A DNA stretch of 64,000 nt from Owenia fusiformis (Eukaryota; Annelida; Polychaeta; Sabellida; Oweniidae). The position numbers and the translations under genes are program-made. This document shows positions 9,881-20,379 of the stretch, in pieces (position 1 is the first letter of the stretch; each line of letters begins with the position of its first letter). The notes beneath the pieces are model-generated. The model saw only the letters and a program-made list of their open reading frames with translations, made no database searches and was not told the DNA's origin. The stretch is taken from positions 1,386,571-1,450,570 of the forward strand of contig CAIIXF020000011.1 in assembly GCA_903813345.2 (NCBI GenBank). Direction: 5' to 3'.

Positions 9881-10969
9881 CTACATCATCGATGTGGTAA
9901 CATCCGTTATCGTTGTATCATATTTGTTATTTACCCTTTCAAACTTCGTATCTCTTCGTGAACAGCGTTTACAACAGCCCACGATCTTCTTCCACAGTCG
10001 ACTATACCCTTCTCTTATGTCCCTTGTCCTCGAGGCATAAATTATTGGGTCACTCCCAAAGTTAATATACGGAAGAAAGTAGATGAATCTATAGTACGCA
10101 AATTTCAGTTTTAGGTCTCTATCAGACAGACGCAGAATTCTGATGATTATATAGGGAAGAAAGGATAATGCGAGCGTAGCGAGTAACAGCAATGTCGTAA
10201 CGAATGCCTTGTATTGATGGTTTGGGTACTCCTGCCCCGGATGCATTCTGTTAGCCCGAACCATCGCTCGTTTTGACTCAATATACACGCAGACGTAAAG
10301 AATTATGATAACGAGCGAGATGAACGCAAATACAATGGGCCAGACGTAGTGGACCGTGGTGCAGAACTGGTCTTCGGTGGGATCTCCAAGTTTCAACAGG
10401 CAGAGGGTCGGAACGCTGACCGCCAACGCTAGCATCCATATCATTGCAATACCGATGAGGATCTTACGGCGCTGGTAGATGTTCGGGTAGTACATTGATC
10501 TGCAAATTGCGACGTAACGGAGTATGGCGAATCCCAGTAAAGTCCAAGCTGACACACTGTAGAAAAGAATAAAACAGGCGAAGCCAATTACCCTGAAGTA
10601 TAGAATCCCTTTAAATGCCGACAATACATCTTCAAAAGAAGTTAGCCAAAGCTCAACAAATGCCAGCGTTACGACCTCGATATTAGACGCCAAACTACCT
10701 AATATATCGGCAATTGAAAGGTTTAAGTACAAGATGTGGTTCCCGGTAAGCTTCCCTGGAATATTCTTGATGGCGAGAATGGAAAACGTATTAGCGATCG
10801 TAGAAAGCACGCACAGGATCGTGGAACTTATGAACCAAGTATAGATATCGCTTTCTGTGAAGGGTTGAACATCATCGCTGTAGTTTGCCCATGAAGTCGT
10901 AACGTTACTCCTATTAAACTCGTTTTCGTCTGCTAACCAATTTGCGCTTGTAAAGTCGGTAGTTGGCAT
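9881..10969 (-). CDS. Orphan class A (rhodopsin-like) G protein-coupled receptor
   Basis: This is an intron-free 362-residue frame with seven hydrophobic segments, predicted to be a plasma-membrane receptor signalling through G proteins. The start is the first in-frame ATG after an upstream stop (near 11072); a TTG nine codons upstream also lies in frame but is not a likely start. The N-terminus has sequons at N22 and N29. TM1 has N60 (IANTFSIL), TM2 LSIAD with D88, TM4 W178, TM6 SFLPY with P272, and TM7 DPIIY (307-311), then a basic helix 8 and CC at 332-333, a possible palmitoylation site. The TM3 motif is LRY rather than D/ERY (R151), and the usual cysteine at 3.25 is absent. The missing 3.25 Cys and the DPIIYA form recall the melanocortin/lipid/cannabinoid/adenosine (MECA) group. 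The ligand is unknown. Confidence 0.95.
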   Translation of the reverse strand: MPTTDFTSANWLADENEFNRSNVTTSWANYSDDVQPFTESDIYTWFISSTILCVLSTIANTFSILAIKNIPGKLTGNHILYLNLSIADILGSLASNIEVVTLAFVELWLTSFEDVLSAFKGILYFRVIGFACFILFYSVSAWTLLGFAILRYVAICRSMYYPNIYQRRKILIGIAMIWMLALAVSVPTLCLLKLGDPTEDQFCTTVHYVWPIVFAFISLVIIILYVCVYIESKRAMVRANRMHPGQEYPNHQYKAFVTTLLLLATLALSFLPYIIIRILRLSDRDLKLKFAYYRFIYFLPYINFGSDPIIYASRTRDIREGYSRLWKKIVGCCKRCSRRDTKFERVNNKYDTTITDVTTSMM

Positions 10970-11183
10970 CGTACGACTGTTACTATCCGAAGTCAATCGT
11001 AGAATTGACGAAGATGATGTTACTGTATCTAGCTTGTCCTCATAGGTTTTCTTGTTTTGATGTCTGCGGAATCATCTTGGTTATTCCGATCTGTGTCGTT
11101 TCTTAGACGTAGTGCATTGCAGAACTGGAATTAAATAGAAAAGTTTCTATTTTTAATTTAAAGGCACGGTGGAAATATTTATA
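10970..11183 (-). promoter_or_regulatory. Probable 5' leader of the receptor gene
   Basis: On the minus strand TATAAATA lies at 11183-11176, about 210 bp before the ATG, and could place transcription start near 11150. Alternatively, the strong acceptor-like string TTTCTATTTAATTCCAG ends at 11125, which would make 11124-10970 a 5' UTR exon joined to an upstream exon. The sequence fits either; transcripts would decide. Confidence 0.3.
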
Positions 11184-11455
11184 CATCGCATGTAGTTGTT
11201 CATTTATCTTTACTGCGAAAGTGTTTTGTAATCGCACCTGATTACATCTCAGTAAATCCCTTCGCAAGGCTTCTCTTCAAATCACATGCTTTTAAGTCGT
11301 GGCGTCATTAGACTATCGTAAATCCTTGAATCAATATTTTTTCTATTTCGTAAAATGCCGATTGGCTAAGCTGAGAGCCAGCTAGAGTGAGGGCAAGCAA
11401 AATGAAATGAAAAGTAAACCGTATAAATATATGTAGTATACAATGAGGCAATGTT
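11184..11455. other. Non-coding DNA upstream of the receptor
   Basis: No recognised element or coding sequence. Confidence 0.3.
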
Positions 11456-11848
11456 AAAGGACGATTCTCGGTTTGGAGAACGAAGTTCATCAATCTAAAT
11501 GAGCATTATCCCTGCTTCGGACAAATTTGATTTTTTTACATAATATAGATTTGAATGTCTTCTTTTGAATAGTCATAATTTAATTTGGGTAATATTTCTA
11601 GATTTTTTGCAAGAAAATATTAGCGCAGTACACTGATGAACTTCTTTCCCCAAATCGAGACTTGTATTTTATTGAATCGGTCTATTTGAGCATTATCCCT
11701 GCTTCAGACCAATTTGTTATTTTTACATCTTGTAGATTTAAATGTCCTCTTTTGAATATTCATAGTTTAACTTGGGCAATTTTTCTACATTTTTCATGAA
11801 ATTTTTTTTAGCCCAGGAGGCTGTTCTCCAAACCGAGAATCGTCCTTT
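11456..11848. mobile_element. 393-bp TIR element, copy 1
   Basis: It has 26-bp perfect TIRs beginning AAAGGACGATTCTCGG. The interior is a direct duplication: two ~190-bp halves each contain GCATTATCCCTGCTTC, a T-rich run, ATGTCTTC/ATGTCCTC and a TTGGG(T/C)AAT block. A diverged second copy lies at 62971-63362. No TSD is obvious, so the superfamily is open. No transposase frame. Confidence 0.85.
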
Positions 11849-12077
11849 GTTTTATTTTTATTTTTGTGGTTCGTTTTGTCAGTTCACGATAGTAATATAA
11901 TAATCGTTACAATATTTTTGGGGATGGTGTTAGACTTTTTTATTGATCATTTTTATTCAAGAAAATAAAAAATTAGAAGAAAATTTCCAAGAAGCGACTT
12001 TGTTTAATCAATTATTTCAAAAGAACAATCCATTTGGTGAAGCAAAGTAGTGAATAGTTGAATTAATTATTAATAAG

Positions 12078-12169
12078 TATCAGAAACAAGTCAAATTCTT
12101 TACTTCAGAGAATATTTTTTTTTTTTTTTAAATATTCTCTGAAGTAAAGAATTTGACTTGTTTCTGATA
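12078..12169. repeat. Perfect 40-bp hairpin with a T12 loop
   Basis: The left arm (12078-12117) starts TATCAGAAACAAGTCAAATT and is exactly complementary to 12130-12169. The loop is twelve Ts. Perfect identity of arms in old AT-rich DNA implies recent origin, gene conversion or selection. It could fold as a long RNA hairpin, or be a recent snap-back duplication. Confidence 0.9.
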
Positions 12170-12574
12170 TATTAACCAGAGAGATGAACTTACATAGAAC
12201 TATTAATAAGTAATTTTCATTCTTGTTCTCTATTTCATCAGAATCAAGTTGTACTAGTTCGATCGACGATGTCGAGCAAGTAGATCTTTGTCTGTATTAT
12301 CGGCGGTGTATGGCGTTCGGTTGGCGTGTGTGAATAATTGAAGGGGAGGGGGAGGGGGGAGGGGGGAGGGGCGTTTGGCATTGGTGGTTGTATTTGATAT
12401 TGCATTACATTGCTTGAACTAATTGTTTCATATTCTGTATCTTTTGTCCCGTCCGTAATTTTTGATTATTACCTACTTCTATATTTTTATATGTTCTATA
12501 TTTGGTGATTCCCTTTTTACTAGAGAAGTTATCGTTTACGATAACTTGAAAGTGGATTCGACGGATTATGATCC
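12170..12574. other. Non-coding DNA with a G-rich tract at 12343-12371
   Basis: At 12343-12371 a run of GGGG-A-GGGGG-A-GGGGGG type blocks could form a G-quadruplex on the plus strand. No gene was recognised around it. Confidence 0.5.
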
Positions 12575-12774
12575 CACTGGCGGATCCAGAAGCTAACAAG
12601 TAAGCCGCGGAAAAAATTGAGGGCCTCTAAAACCAAAAATTGGGCCCCAATTTTGAAAATATAAGGCCCATTAATTTGGCCAAAAAAGGCCCAAAAGGCC
12701 AAGTTATGACCAAAAAGGCCCATTTTGGGGGGCCCTTACATTTATTCTGGGCCAACTCAAAGAATCCGCCAGTG
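12575..12774. mobile_element. 200-bp MITE with CACTGGCGG ends and a 5-bp TSD
   Basis: The left end is CACTGGCGGATCC and the right end the inverse of CACTGGCGGATTC. The direct flanks are GATCC on both sides (12570-12574 and 12775-12779). The interior is rich in GGCC/GGGCCC. The 5-bp TSD fits the hAT5 group or Transib-like elements; the terminal sequence looks more hAT5-like to me. Non-autonomous. Confidence 0.75.
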
Positions 12775-13873
12775 GATCCTATGGGGGTTGGTTCTCGATT
12801 CCGTAATACTACATGTATTTACTTGTCCGAATAAGGATAAAACATAAAAAAACAATAAATAAACTAATTAGCAAAACATTTGTAATAAGGTGCTTGAAAA
12901 AAAACGTCATAATATTTGAGTTCACATAGTTCAATCAAGATGTATTAAAAATGTACAGCCCATCAATCTAATTTGCTGCATCACCTTCCGTCAATTTTTG
13001 AAGAATAGTGCCACTATCTCTAAACTATTCATTGAAATCTAGAGATCATTATGAGTTTCCTCTGCCAGTAAAAACTCAGGGAAAAAATATTAGTCACATA
13101 AGCACATCATTGCCCTGCATTTATAGCCTTTCATTAATTTCCTTCCTTAATTCTTTCCTTTCTTTATGCCTGACCTTATGTCTGTACTCATATATTATAA
13201 GTTTGAGGGGGATGATATCACTTTTAGCATGAAACTGAATGTTTACAAAAATGAGGAGGAACCATATTATAAAATGTTAATTCTTTGATTGTGTTTGTAT
13301 GTACATCTTGTTTATACCCTTATTTTTCACATCTGGCACTAACTAAAGGACACACAATCTTGCCTTTAGAAATCAATTCATTTATTAAGGCTGTACATAA
13401 AATAACACTTAATATGATGTATAATTTTGGGGGTATATGCAAGGTCGGTGCGAGGTTAGAACACTTGATGGGGTTGATACTAGTACTTGGAGAGCAAGAA
13501 TAGGTGTTCACAATGTCCATAAGCTATGTTAAAGTGACTTTCTTACACTTCAGAGGCCGAAATTGGGGATTTCAAGAAATACTTTTCAAGAACATAGTCT
13601 TACCTTTCTATTAGGATGGCTTCAGGTGCCAAAATTAGCTGATCCATGAATATATATCATTTTGAAAATTGGAAGCAAGAATTTTGTTTTGGAAGCCATG
13701 TACTGGATTAACAGCACTGATTCTGAATTTGGCTTAGAATATTTACTCAGATATGTATTGTAATATTATTACCATGATTATTTACTACTATTTAATAATT
13801 GTGGTGTAGAGGAAAAACATTTTTCTTAAATAAAGAATGAATACTAAAAATGCATCTTGAAAGTACAGCTGAG
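12775..13873. other. Non-coding DNA, nothing recognised
   Basis: Several 60-75-codon frames are present, but none resembles a family or has a signal beyond chance. Confidence 0.4.
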
Positions 13874-13943
13874 GCCGTGGCAGAGTGGTTAGGGAATCAG
13901 TCTTGCAATCTTGATTTTGCAGGTTCGAATCCCGGCCGTGGCA
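13874..13943 (+). tRNA. tRNA-like sequence, probably a tRNA pseudogene or SINE head
   Basis: There is a good A box (TGGCAGAGTGG) and a perfect B box (GGTTCGAATCC). GCCGTGG and CCGTGGC form a 7-bp acceptor stem with two G-T pairs, followed by a discriminator A. The T stem has two mismatches, the anticodon arm does not form a canonical 5-bp stem with U33, and the length (~69 nt) is short. A run of ten Ts at 13951-13960 would stop RNA polymerase III. I cannot assign an anticodon. A tRNA-derived SINE 5' end is the best reading; a working tRNA is unlikely. Confidence 0.45.
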
Positions 13944-14690
13944 TATCATGTTTTTTTTTTATTTATTTCTGAGCCACAATATTTTCTCTATCTCATTTTT
14001 TATAGCACAGTGTCATATTTATTTCTTTTTTGGGGGTTTTAAAATATAGGTAAAATGTCTATGTGTGGCTTTAAAGAGGTAATTTACACAATGACAATAC
14101 TGGGGAATTAGACTTGATATCGCTCTTACTTCAAACGTTTCATTTTATACTTCTGCTGGCCAACTCGAGCCTTAAGAATTACGCCCCATTTTTTGTACCC
14201 GCGAAACAATCTGAAAAAACTAGACGCGGTACTGTAGTTTCTTCTATTTCTGAATGGGAGAGGGACACATTAACCGATCAAATCAAAACCATTCCAATAA
14301 ATCTATAAATGCATAAAAGAAATACAATTATTATATATTCTAAATTGTCATGATTTTCCATGAACATCGTAATATTTTGTTCTATATATAGCTTTGGAAA
14401 GTCTTCCACCGGCCAGATTTGGTAAGAGGTGCAGTTTACGAATCATTAACAAGTTTGGGAGTAAAGTATCTCGATCTTTACCGCACACTGGCTATATGGC
14501 TTTAAGGTAAATGACATAGGCTTGTAGAGTGTAGTTTGCATTGTTTTATTCCAAGGACCATGCTTTACATGCTTTGAAATTGTATCAGTTGAAATGTTGA
14601 ACTTATTGTTATCACCATTTGTAGTTCTGCAAACATATTGATAGCATTTCCACATTATTGCTATTTTTTGATTACTTGTTTATAACACGT
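13944..14690. other. Non-coding DNA, nothing recognised
   Basis: It begins with the T-run after the tRNA-like sequence. No gene or repeat boundary was recognised up to the hAT-like MITE. Confidence 0.4.
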
Positions 14691-14994
14691 CAAGGAGGAT
14701 TGGCTCCCAGAGTGCAACATCGATATTCTGCCCCATATATGGGTATGTCGTGCTACAAAATTTGAATTCCAACGACCGCCATTTTGTTCACTTCAACATT
14801 TGAATCGTGAATTTTGGTCTTATTTCCCAACGAAAAATTCCAAAACTCACAAGAAATGATCGAGATATTGGTTCGAATATTTTGAACTGTTTATTTTGAA
14901 TTTATAATCGGTTATAATTTCAGAAAATAACGACATTTCGGCGTTTTCATTGTTGGAAAATATCGACTTCGATTCTGGGAGCCAATCCTCCTTG
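14691..14994 (+). mobile_element. hAT-like MITE, copy 2, with a perfect 8-bp TSD
   Basis: The ends are CAAGGAGGATTGGCTCCCAG and its near-perfect inverse. TAACACGT flanks it on both sides (14683-14690 and 14995-15002), a perfect 8-bp target duplication diagnostic of the hAT type. It is homologous in inverse orientation to 7981-8285, and to the truncated copy at 37467-37645. No transposase is encoded. Confidence 0.93.
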
Positions 14995-16004
14995 TAACAC
15001 GTCATTTTTACACGTCCTTCTAGCACGTTCATAACACTTGGACTAATTTATCAAAATCACTTTTATCTAGAGACTGATGTTACCATTGACCTTATTCACA
15101 TTGTTGATTTATATTTCAGGAAGGAATGTTCCCAAAGATGACGCTGGTAATGTCTTATACTCAGGTAATATTATATAGAGGCACCATGGTCATATTTGGA
15201 TTTATCTATGAAGTCTTATTAAATGTGCATGGGTATTTGAAAAAGGTCGTTATCATTTTCCCTCACTTTAGCATAGTGCATCTTTAATTTAATTTCAAAG
15301 CTATCAAAACGTATTTCACATAGCAGTTCCAGCATTTCTATTTTATTGGCCATTAGTTTGTATGTACTGTATGTTCTAATCTCTGTTATATGCTGGTTTA
15401 ATATGATTGCCACGAGCTATTTTTACAAACATAAACCATTACAACTCCATTTTGCAAATACTAGACTATTTGAATGTTAGTATATACGGGCTGCAGGAGA
15501 TATACTAGGTGAAATATGAGCATTTATCCACCTCAATAGAATGGAATATTTGATTTATTATATCATTTGAATTTCTTTAAACCATTTAATCAATAGATAC
15601 AATACACGTGTCTCCTATGAATAACCAAGATACAGCCACCCTTGGGCTTAGTCCATTGCAAGATATAAAGGTTCTTATATGAGTACCTGTGCAAGATCGT
15701 CCATTCTTGATGGGTTTTGTTAATTCTTCTTTATTGAGTCGCAGACGAGATAAAGAAACATTATCAAAGCGAGTCAAGAATGTACGAGTACAAGAATCGA
15801 GATGACAAGATGTATCTTAAAACTTCCAATGGCCGCCAGAATGCAAGATGGCCATCGAAAAATGGCCATCCAACATGCCATCCATTATGCCATCCATCAT
15901 GGCCGCCAGAATGAAGGATGGCCGCCGGAAAGTTAATCAGCTCTAGAACATACTTACCATGTAACATGTGTGAAAATTTGAAGTAAATCCACCTGATTGT
16001 TTTT
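14995..16004. other. Non-coding DNA with a short ATGGCC-rich repeat
   Basis: At 15828-15932 there are imperfect repeats of 'atggccgccagaatg' and 'atggccatcc', a small degenerate minisatellite. The frames over it reflect the repeat. Nothing else was recognised. Confidence 0.45.
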
Positions 16005-17599
16005 ATGTCACCACCAAAAGTGGTGACATATTGTAATGGTCTCCGTTTTTTTGCGACGGCGGTTGGTGGTTGGAGGTTGGTGGTTGGAGGTTGGCGTCCG
16101 GCGTCTGTAACAATTTCTTACAACTTCCTATAACTTAACAAATACTGTTTAGATTGACTTCAATTTTTTTCTAAATCATCTACATGTTCTCAGAAGTTCA
16201 AATCTGACTTTAGATTTGACATTTGACCTTCAATGACCTTCTCAAGGTCAAAAAGGTCTTTTTTCAACTTTCTTCACATTGACTAAATTTTTTTTCAAAA
16301 TCATCTACAAGTTCTCAGAAATTCAAATCTGACTTTAGATTTGACATTTGACCTTCAAATCTGACTTTAGATTTGACATTTGACCTTCAATGACCTTCTC
16401 AAGGTCAAAAAAGGTCAAAAAAGGTCTGTTTTCAACTTGCTTCAAATTGACTTAATTTTTTTCAAAATCATCCACGTGTTCTCAGAAATTCAAATCTGAC
16501 TTAAGATTTGACTTAAGATTTGACATTTGACCTTCAATGACCTTCTCAAGGTCAAAAAAGGTCAAAAAGGTCTGTTTTCAACTTGCTTCAAATTGACTAA
16601 AAAAAATTTCAAAATCATCTACGTGTTCTCAGAAATTCAAATCTGACTTTAGATTTGACTTAAGATTTGACATTTGACCTTCAATGACCTTTTCAAAGTC
16701 AAAAAAAGGTCAAAAAAGTCTTTTTTCAACTTGCTTCAAATTGACTAAAAAAATTTTTCAAAATCATCTACATTTTCTCAGAAATTCAAATCTGACTTTA
16801 GATTTGACATTTGACCTTCAATGACCTTCTCAATGTCAAAAAAGGTCAAAAAGGTATTTTTTCATCTTGCTTCAAATTGACTAAATTTTTTTTCAAAATC
16901 ATCTACATGTTCTCAGAAATTCAAATATGACTTTAGATTTGACTTTAAATTTGACATTTGACCTTCAATGACCGTCTCAACGTCAAAAAAGGTCAAAAAG
17001 GTCTTTTTTTCAACTTGCTTCAAATTGACTAATTTTTTTCAAAATCATCTACATGTTCTCAGAAATTCAAATCTGACTTTAGATTTGACATTTGACCTTT
17101 AATGACCTTCTCAAGGTCAAAAAAGTTCAAAAAGGTCTGTTTTCAACTTGCTTCAAATTGACCAATTATTTTTTCAAAATCATCTACATCTTTTCAGAAG
17201 TTCAAATTTGACTTTACAAGTTCTCAGAAGTTCAAATCTGACTTTAGATTTTACCTTTGACCTTCAATGACCTTCTCAAGGTCAAAAAGGTCTTTTTTCA
17301 ACTTGCTTCAAATTGACTAATTTTTTTTTCAAAATCATCTACATGTTCTCAGAAGTTCAAATCTGACTTTAGATTTGACATTTGACCTTCAATGACCTTT
17401 TCAAGGTCAAAAAGGTCTTTTTTCAACTTGCTTCAAATTGACTATTTTTTTTTCAAAATCATCTACATGTTCTCAGAAGTTCAAATCTGACTTTACATTT
17501 GACATTTGACCTTCAATGACCTTCTCAATGTCAAAAAAGTCAAAGAGGTATTTTTTCAACTTGCTTTTAAATTGACCAAATTGTTTTAGGTGGTGACAT
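16005..17599. mobile_element. TIR element filled with ~150-bp tandem repeats
   Basis: It starts with ATGTCACCACC (16005) and ends with the inverse GGTGGTGACAT (17599). The left terminus is itself a perfect hairpin: ATGTCACCAC-CAAAA-GTGGTGACAT at 16005-16029. A GTTGGTGGTTGGAGG stretch follows, then about ten tandem units of ~126-167 bp. Each unit runs 'tcaaaatcatctacatgttctcag', 'caaatctgactttagatttgac', 'ccttcaatgaccttctcaaggtc', 'caacttgcttcaaattgac'. Non-autonomous elements with internal tandem arrays are known from bivalves (pearl type); that comparison is only suggestive. Confidence 0.8.
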
Positions 17600-18803
17600 T
17601 TTGTCATGTTAATGCCTTGTCCTGGAATTGTGATGACAAGAAAATGAGACTCCAGAAGGCCACCTTGTCTAACCCCATTTTGGTGCCTTTTGCCCCTGTT
17701 TCTATCAATATAAGAGGTGTTTTCTTTATGAGGGAAGTCTGTTCTTTCAAACGGTACAATCATTTCATGTGAGAAAGTTTCGGACAACAAAACCCCTTTT
17801 CGGAGCCCTTTTGGAAATAGGATCAGGGACTAGTTGTTTCTGAATGGTTCGTGACCGAAATTCACTTAACTATAGGAAATATGTTACGTTATAAGGATAG
17901 ATTGTTTTTACTTACCAATCATCAACATGTGCTGACATATTCAGCTCTGGACTTTATGTCCCAAGGGGGTAAGACAGATCTCCAGAATAAATCTCAAGTT
18001 CTCACACCCCTATCATCATGTTTATTGGCTAATTCAAATCGGATGCGGTAAGAAACCGAACGCCAATTTACGAACGTTCCGGGTATTATGTTCGCCCTTG
18101 CACAAGGCATTGTTTTCGTTTAAATGTTTAAACATCCGTCGTACTGTATGTTTCGAAGAACCGTCATTTTCTTTACAATTTGATTCTCAAAGTACATTCA
18201 TCCGGCGCAGCAAAATGGGACGAACAGACATATATTTTATCACAATCGGAATCCCCGACCTTCAATATCTTGTTCATCAGAGTCAGAAGCTAAGTTATTT
18301 AAAAACGTATTATACTATCCTGGGCTGAATATGAACAAGGTATGAACATTTGGTTTCATTAAAACAATAGCCTCTCGAGCCATATAGTCGATTTATGAGA
18401 CACGTATACAGCATCAAATAATCTACCGTTCGTAATTGGATGTGATCAACCAGGACGTTTTAACTGCGAGAGTATGTCATTCCGACATACTCCATCTTTT
18501 GAAGTGAAACAAAAATAGATATGTAATATCTAGGTATGTCTTCCTTCTTCCTTTGAGCAGTAAGAAAGAAAAATATTTTTAACCAATAATCAAATGCAAA
18601 TATTCCCTGTTTCTTATCATGTTATTCGTAAGGTATTCACTGCGTCATCTTCAATTTATTAGAATTGCAAATCGTTTGATAAAGATGTTATTAGTTTATA
18701 CCTGTCTCACATCTCAACTTGAACACCAAACCCATACTCGGTTTATCAGGTAATTTGTCAATCTTCAAACTTAATTGCTTGCGTCTATATCTAATTATGC
18801 AAA
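17600..18803. other. Non-coding DNA, nothing recognised
   Basis: Several open frames below 110 codons; none resembles a known domain. Confidence 0.4.
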
Positions 18804-18875
18804 GTGTCCATAAAGTATCTTTACAACTACAAGACAAAGTCTGCGTAAACTGGAAAGGGACTTTATGGATACCCT
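18804..18875. mobile_element. ~72-bp hairpin MITE, copy 1
   Basis: The arms are GTGTCCATAAAGT (left) and the inverse of CAGGGTATCCATAAAGTCCC (right). It is a relative of 23252-23318. Very short; it has the appearance of a solo pair of TIRs. Confidence 0.6.
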
Positions 18876-19024
18876 GTTTACATTCTCCTGCAATTTTGTC
18901 AACTCCGGGGAATGCATGTTAGAACCTATTTATGTTTGAAGTGTTTTCCTCCATTAGGATAGTCCGGAAATAAAGCAAAATTGACGAATTACCACGTTAT
19001 CGAGAAATTGGTTATAAACGAATA
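18876..19024. other. Short non-coding interval
   Basis: Nothing recognised. On the minus strand it follows the stop of the coding fragment at 19025. Confidence 0.3.
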
Positions 19025-19390
19025 TTATGATCTATTGGATTGTGGGATTATTCCAAGGTTTATAGTTAGTACCCGAGGTTTAGAATGTGTAGCGGTGCGA
19101 AACGGAACACACAAGCACACTTTGTACATCTCGGACAGGTCTAGTCCATGTACTTTAAAATGCATGTTCAAATCCACTCTTTTAGATATACAGTACGTTC
19201 CGGGTTTTCCATTCGCCTTTGGTTTTTTCTCGTAAATACTCTCAGTGTTGAGGGTTCTTGTATACTGATCAAAGACTGTCTCGTGGTTTGAATCGAAAAC
19301 ACACACAAGCACACTTTGTACATCTTGGACAGGTCTAGTCCATGTACATTAAAGTGGATATTCAAGTCAACTCTTTTAGATATATAGTAC
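19025..19390 (-). pseudogene. Duplicated protein-coding fragment, possibly T-box-like
   Basis: Two ~95-bp copies (19107-19195 and 19300-19389) encode on the minus strand the related peptides ISKRVDLNMHFKVHGLDLSE-MYKVCLCV and ISKRVDLNIHFNVHGLDLSK-MYKVCLCV. Of eight substitutions, six fall at third codon positions of this frame, so the frame was probably under protein selection. The copies are not in one continuous frame: the upstream one runs on to a stop near 19168, the downstream frame runs 19312-19025. A frameshifted gene, or two exons, would explain this. The F-K/N-V-x-GLD-x3-MY-x-V pattern, with FDQY and DSNH nearby, recalls the N-terminal T-box region. A fibronectin III strand would also fit GLD...Y.V. 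Identity is tentative. Confidence 0.42.
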
Positions 19391-20379
19391 TAAAACTAGC
19401 AATCTAACTCTCTAAAAAAATATTTATTAGGACCAAACTTAGTCACAAAAAAGTTAGGCTTGTTTTCAAAAAAGAGGATCTTATTTTACTCAATTTAAAT
19501 GTATAATTCTGTATGTATATTTACACCTTATTAAAAGGGGATTGGTATTGGGATGGGCTAAGTAAAAGAACACATGTTAATTTCTCATAGGGAAAATCCA
19601 GGATTTCCATTATTTTCAGCGTAATTTTGGAATAATATTTTTTTAAACTAGACCTAAATAATACCACTCTACTTTTAAAGAAGTCTTGACCCGTTGTTGA
19701 ATAGTATTTTCAAGCAATAAAAACAGATGAAAATATCCTCTTTTGAAAAAGGTTCAACATGTTGAAAAACTGTCGACGTCCCTTACATAATTTTTCGAAT
19801 TGTTCGAATGAAATTTTTATTATCGTTGAGAATTTACTAGTCTTAGAATAATATGGTCCGAACATTCAAACATTAAAACGCTTTTTGGAAAGATTCGTTT
19901 TTTGCTCAAATTTTGTCGTCTGTTTATATTTCGCAATGTTTTTAATAATAACATATTAGATAAAAATGATCACCCGATGTTTTAATACAATAGACGAAAA
20001 GACACCAGATGTTTTGCGATTGTGTTTTGCCATTGTGTGAATATCGCTTAATAAATATTTTCACGATTGATAGATACTTTAGTATAGATAGTACCTTGTT
20101 TCTGAGAACTAAATCATGAGATAAATCTAATAATATAAAGAGGTATTGGTTTGCAGAAGTATGAGCATTCTGATACTTCATAGCATCTTTCTGTTTCACT
20201 TGAAACATCTCAAGGCTGAGAGGAAATGAGATGCCATGGTTTATAATGATGAGGTATGAGACAAATTACGCAATTGTGAACATCAATGAGATAAATGGCA
20301 TATGCATCGACTAGTATTCTTCGTTGAGAACTAACATAAGCGCTAAATTCACAATAATTCAACACAACTATCTTATCAC
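19391..20379. other. Non-coding DNA, nothing recognised
   Basis: AT-rich, with scattered short open frames of chance length. Confidence 0.4.

Noticed and set aside
15586-15777. Minus frame of 63 codons with protein-like composition
   Set aside because: Length is well within chance and there is no supporting signal.
17473-17790. Minus frame containing NGVRQGGLLE, close to the GVRQG motif of non-LTR reverse transcriptases
   Set aside because: The residues that should follow (SP..LF and the FADD block) are absent. Much of the frame lies in the tandem repeat of the 16-17.6 kb element.
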